Shown: positions 4,806 to 5,172 of the stretch, piece by piece | How the letters are laid out: each line of letters begins with the position of its first letter | Position numbering within the stretch: position 1 is the first letter of the stretch | From: JAUASV01 sp047605685 | GTDB taxonomy: Bacteria; Actinomycetota; Actinomycetes; Actinomycetales; Microbacteriaceae | Length of the DNA stretch: 5,172 nt | Assembly (NCBI GenBank): GCA_047605685.1 | Contig: JASGFF010000104.1 | Span: forward strand, 1-5,172 | Direction of reading: 5' to 3' | Position numbers and translations under genes: made by a program | The notes under the pieces: model-generated | The model's input: the letters and a program-made list of their open reading frames with translations, nothing else | Databases searched by the model: none | What the model was told of the DNA's origin: nothing

Positions 4806-5172
4806 GCGGCGACCTCCCCCGTGGGCGAGCCCCCGGTGGACGCCGCGGCGGGCTCGTGCCAGGCCACCCGCAGCCGGCAGCTCCAGACGATGCCCTGTCC
4901 CGGCCGGAGCTCGAGAACGCCCTCGGGGCGGGCCGTGCCCGCACCGTGCGGGGTCGTGGTCGGCTCGATGCCGAGGGCGTGCACGGCGCCGTCCCACGGC
5001 GGCGCCGTCGTGGCCCCGAGCTCCTCCCACAGCAGGGCGTGGCGGAACGCGGCGCCCCGCCAGGCGATCCGCGCGCTCAGCCCGGGGCCGCGCACCGTGA
5101 CGACCCGCGAGCCGGGGGCCGGCACCGTGATGGCGGCGAGCCGGGCCCGGCCGGCCTCGACGTGCGCCCAGC
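4802..5172 (-). CDS. Aldose 1-epimerase (galactose mutarotase)-like protein, C-terminal part
   Basis: The frame is open from the right window edge to a TGA at 4802-4804 (complement), so the N-terminus is missing. A GTG at 5125 is only an internal codon; in-frame sequence (WAHVEAGRARLAAITV) continues upstream. About 123 residues are visible. The segment LLWEELGAT (APPW) followed by AVHALGIEPTTTPHGAG, then a Leu/Pro-Gly turn (LELRPGQG) and a closing strand IVWSCRLRVAW, matches the C-terminal strands of galactose-mutarotase-like beta-sandwich proteins, where the conserved Glu in the GIEP-type motif lies in the sugar site. Mutarotases interconvert alpha and beta anomers of free sugars. It overlaps the SDR gene by GTGA and so is translationally coupled to it. 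The family call is from this C-terminal pattern only; a related DUF4432-type protein is an alternative. Confidence 0.65.
   Translation of the reverse strand, partial: WAHVEAGRARLAAITVPAPGSRVVTVRGPGLSARIAWRGAAFRHALLWEELGATTAPPWDGAVHALGIEPTTTPHGAGTARPEGVLELRPGQGIVWSCRLRVAWHEPAAASTGGSPTGEVAA
4812..4820 (-). promoter_or_regulatory. Strong Shine-Dalgarno fixing the SDR GTG start
   Basis: GGGGGAGGT on the minus strand is nearly fully complementary to the 16S rRNA 3' end and lies 6 nt before the GTG at 4805, inside the 3' end of the upstream gene. No competing start with comparable spacing was found, and the protein from this GTG begins just ahead of the first Rossmann strand as expected. Confidence 0.7.

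Noticed and set aside
4072..4944. Upstream in-frame extension of the lactonase to position 4944
   Set aside because: The extension is Arg/Ala-rich and runs through the SDR gene in another frame. The ATG at 4071 has a Shine-Dalgarno and starts at the expected place for the family.

Overview
The window looks like chromosome from a high-GC actinobacterium. Codon third positions are overwhelmingly G or C, intergenic DNA is also GC-rich, and several families present (a secreted minimal GH6 glycosidase, a DUF326/Csp-like Cys-rich protein, IPT/TIG plus Ig-like repeat surface protein) are common in Actinomycetia. Microbacteriaceae would be my guess, but no marker gene settles the family. I saw no RNA genes, insertion sequences, CRISPR arrays or phage genes.

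Layout, left to right. (1) Positions 1-1061, plus strand: 3' part of a secreted or surface Ig-like protein, with a Gly-rich stretch, an acidic IPT/TIG domain, a ten-Thr linker and two Ig-like repeats, the last strongly lysine-rich. (2) 1062-1308: intergenic, with an imperfect nested hairpin, an 11-bp direct repeat and a possible -10 box. (3) 1309-1713, plus: a small Cys/Met-rich four-helix-bundle copper-binding (Csp/DUF326-like) protein. (4) 1754-2038, minus: a 94-aa protein of unknown function with an N-terminal CxxC, convergent with the copper protein. (5) 2039-2165: divergent intergenic region with repeated CGTAA-type hexamers. (6) 2166-3140, plus: a secreted GH6 beta-1,4-glucanase-like enzyme. 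(7) 3154-5172, minus: a tight three-gene cluster transcribed leftward: a galactose-mutarotase-like protein (truncated by the window edge), an SDR oxidoreductase and an SMP-30/gluconolactonase-type lactonase.

How the genes fit together. The minus-strand cluster reads as three successive steps of oxidative, non-phosphorylative sugar breakdown: anomer interconversion, oxidation at C1 to a lactone, and lactone hydrolysis to a sugar acid. The first two genes overlap by GTGA and the second and third are 11 nt apart, so they are probably co-translated. The GH6 enzyme next door could release glucan oligosaccharides, but it is on the opposite strand and a functional link is only a guess. The copper protein and its convergent 94-aa neighbour have no evident link to sugar metabolism.

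Most noteworthy: the Met/Cys composition of the copper protein (32 Met and 14 Cys in 134 residues), GH6 subsite residues that depart from the family while the catalytic aspartates remain, and two convergent gene junctions at which both opposing stop codons lie inside the arms of an inverted repeat. I did not find a clearly new multi-gene system; these are leads.
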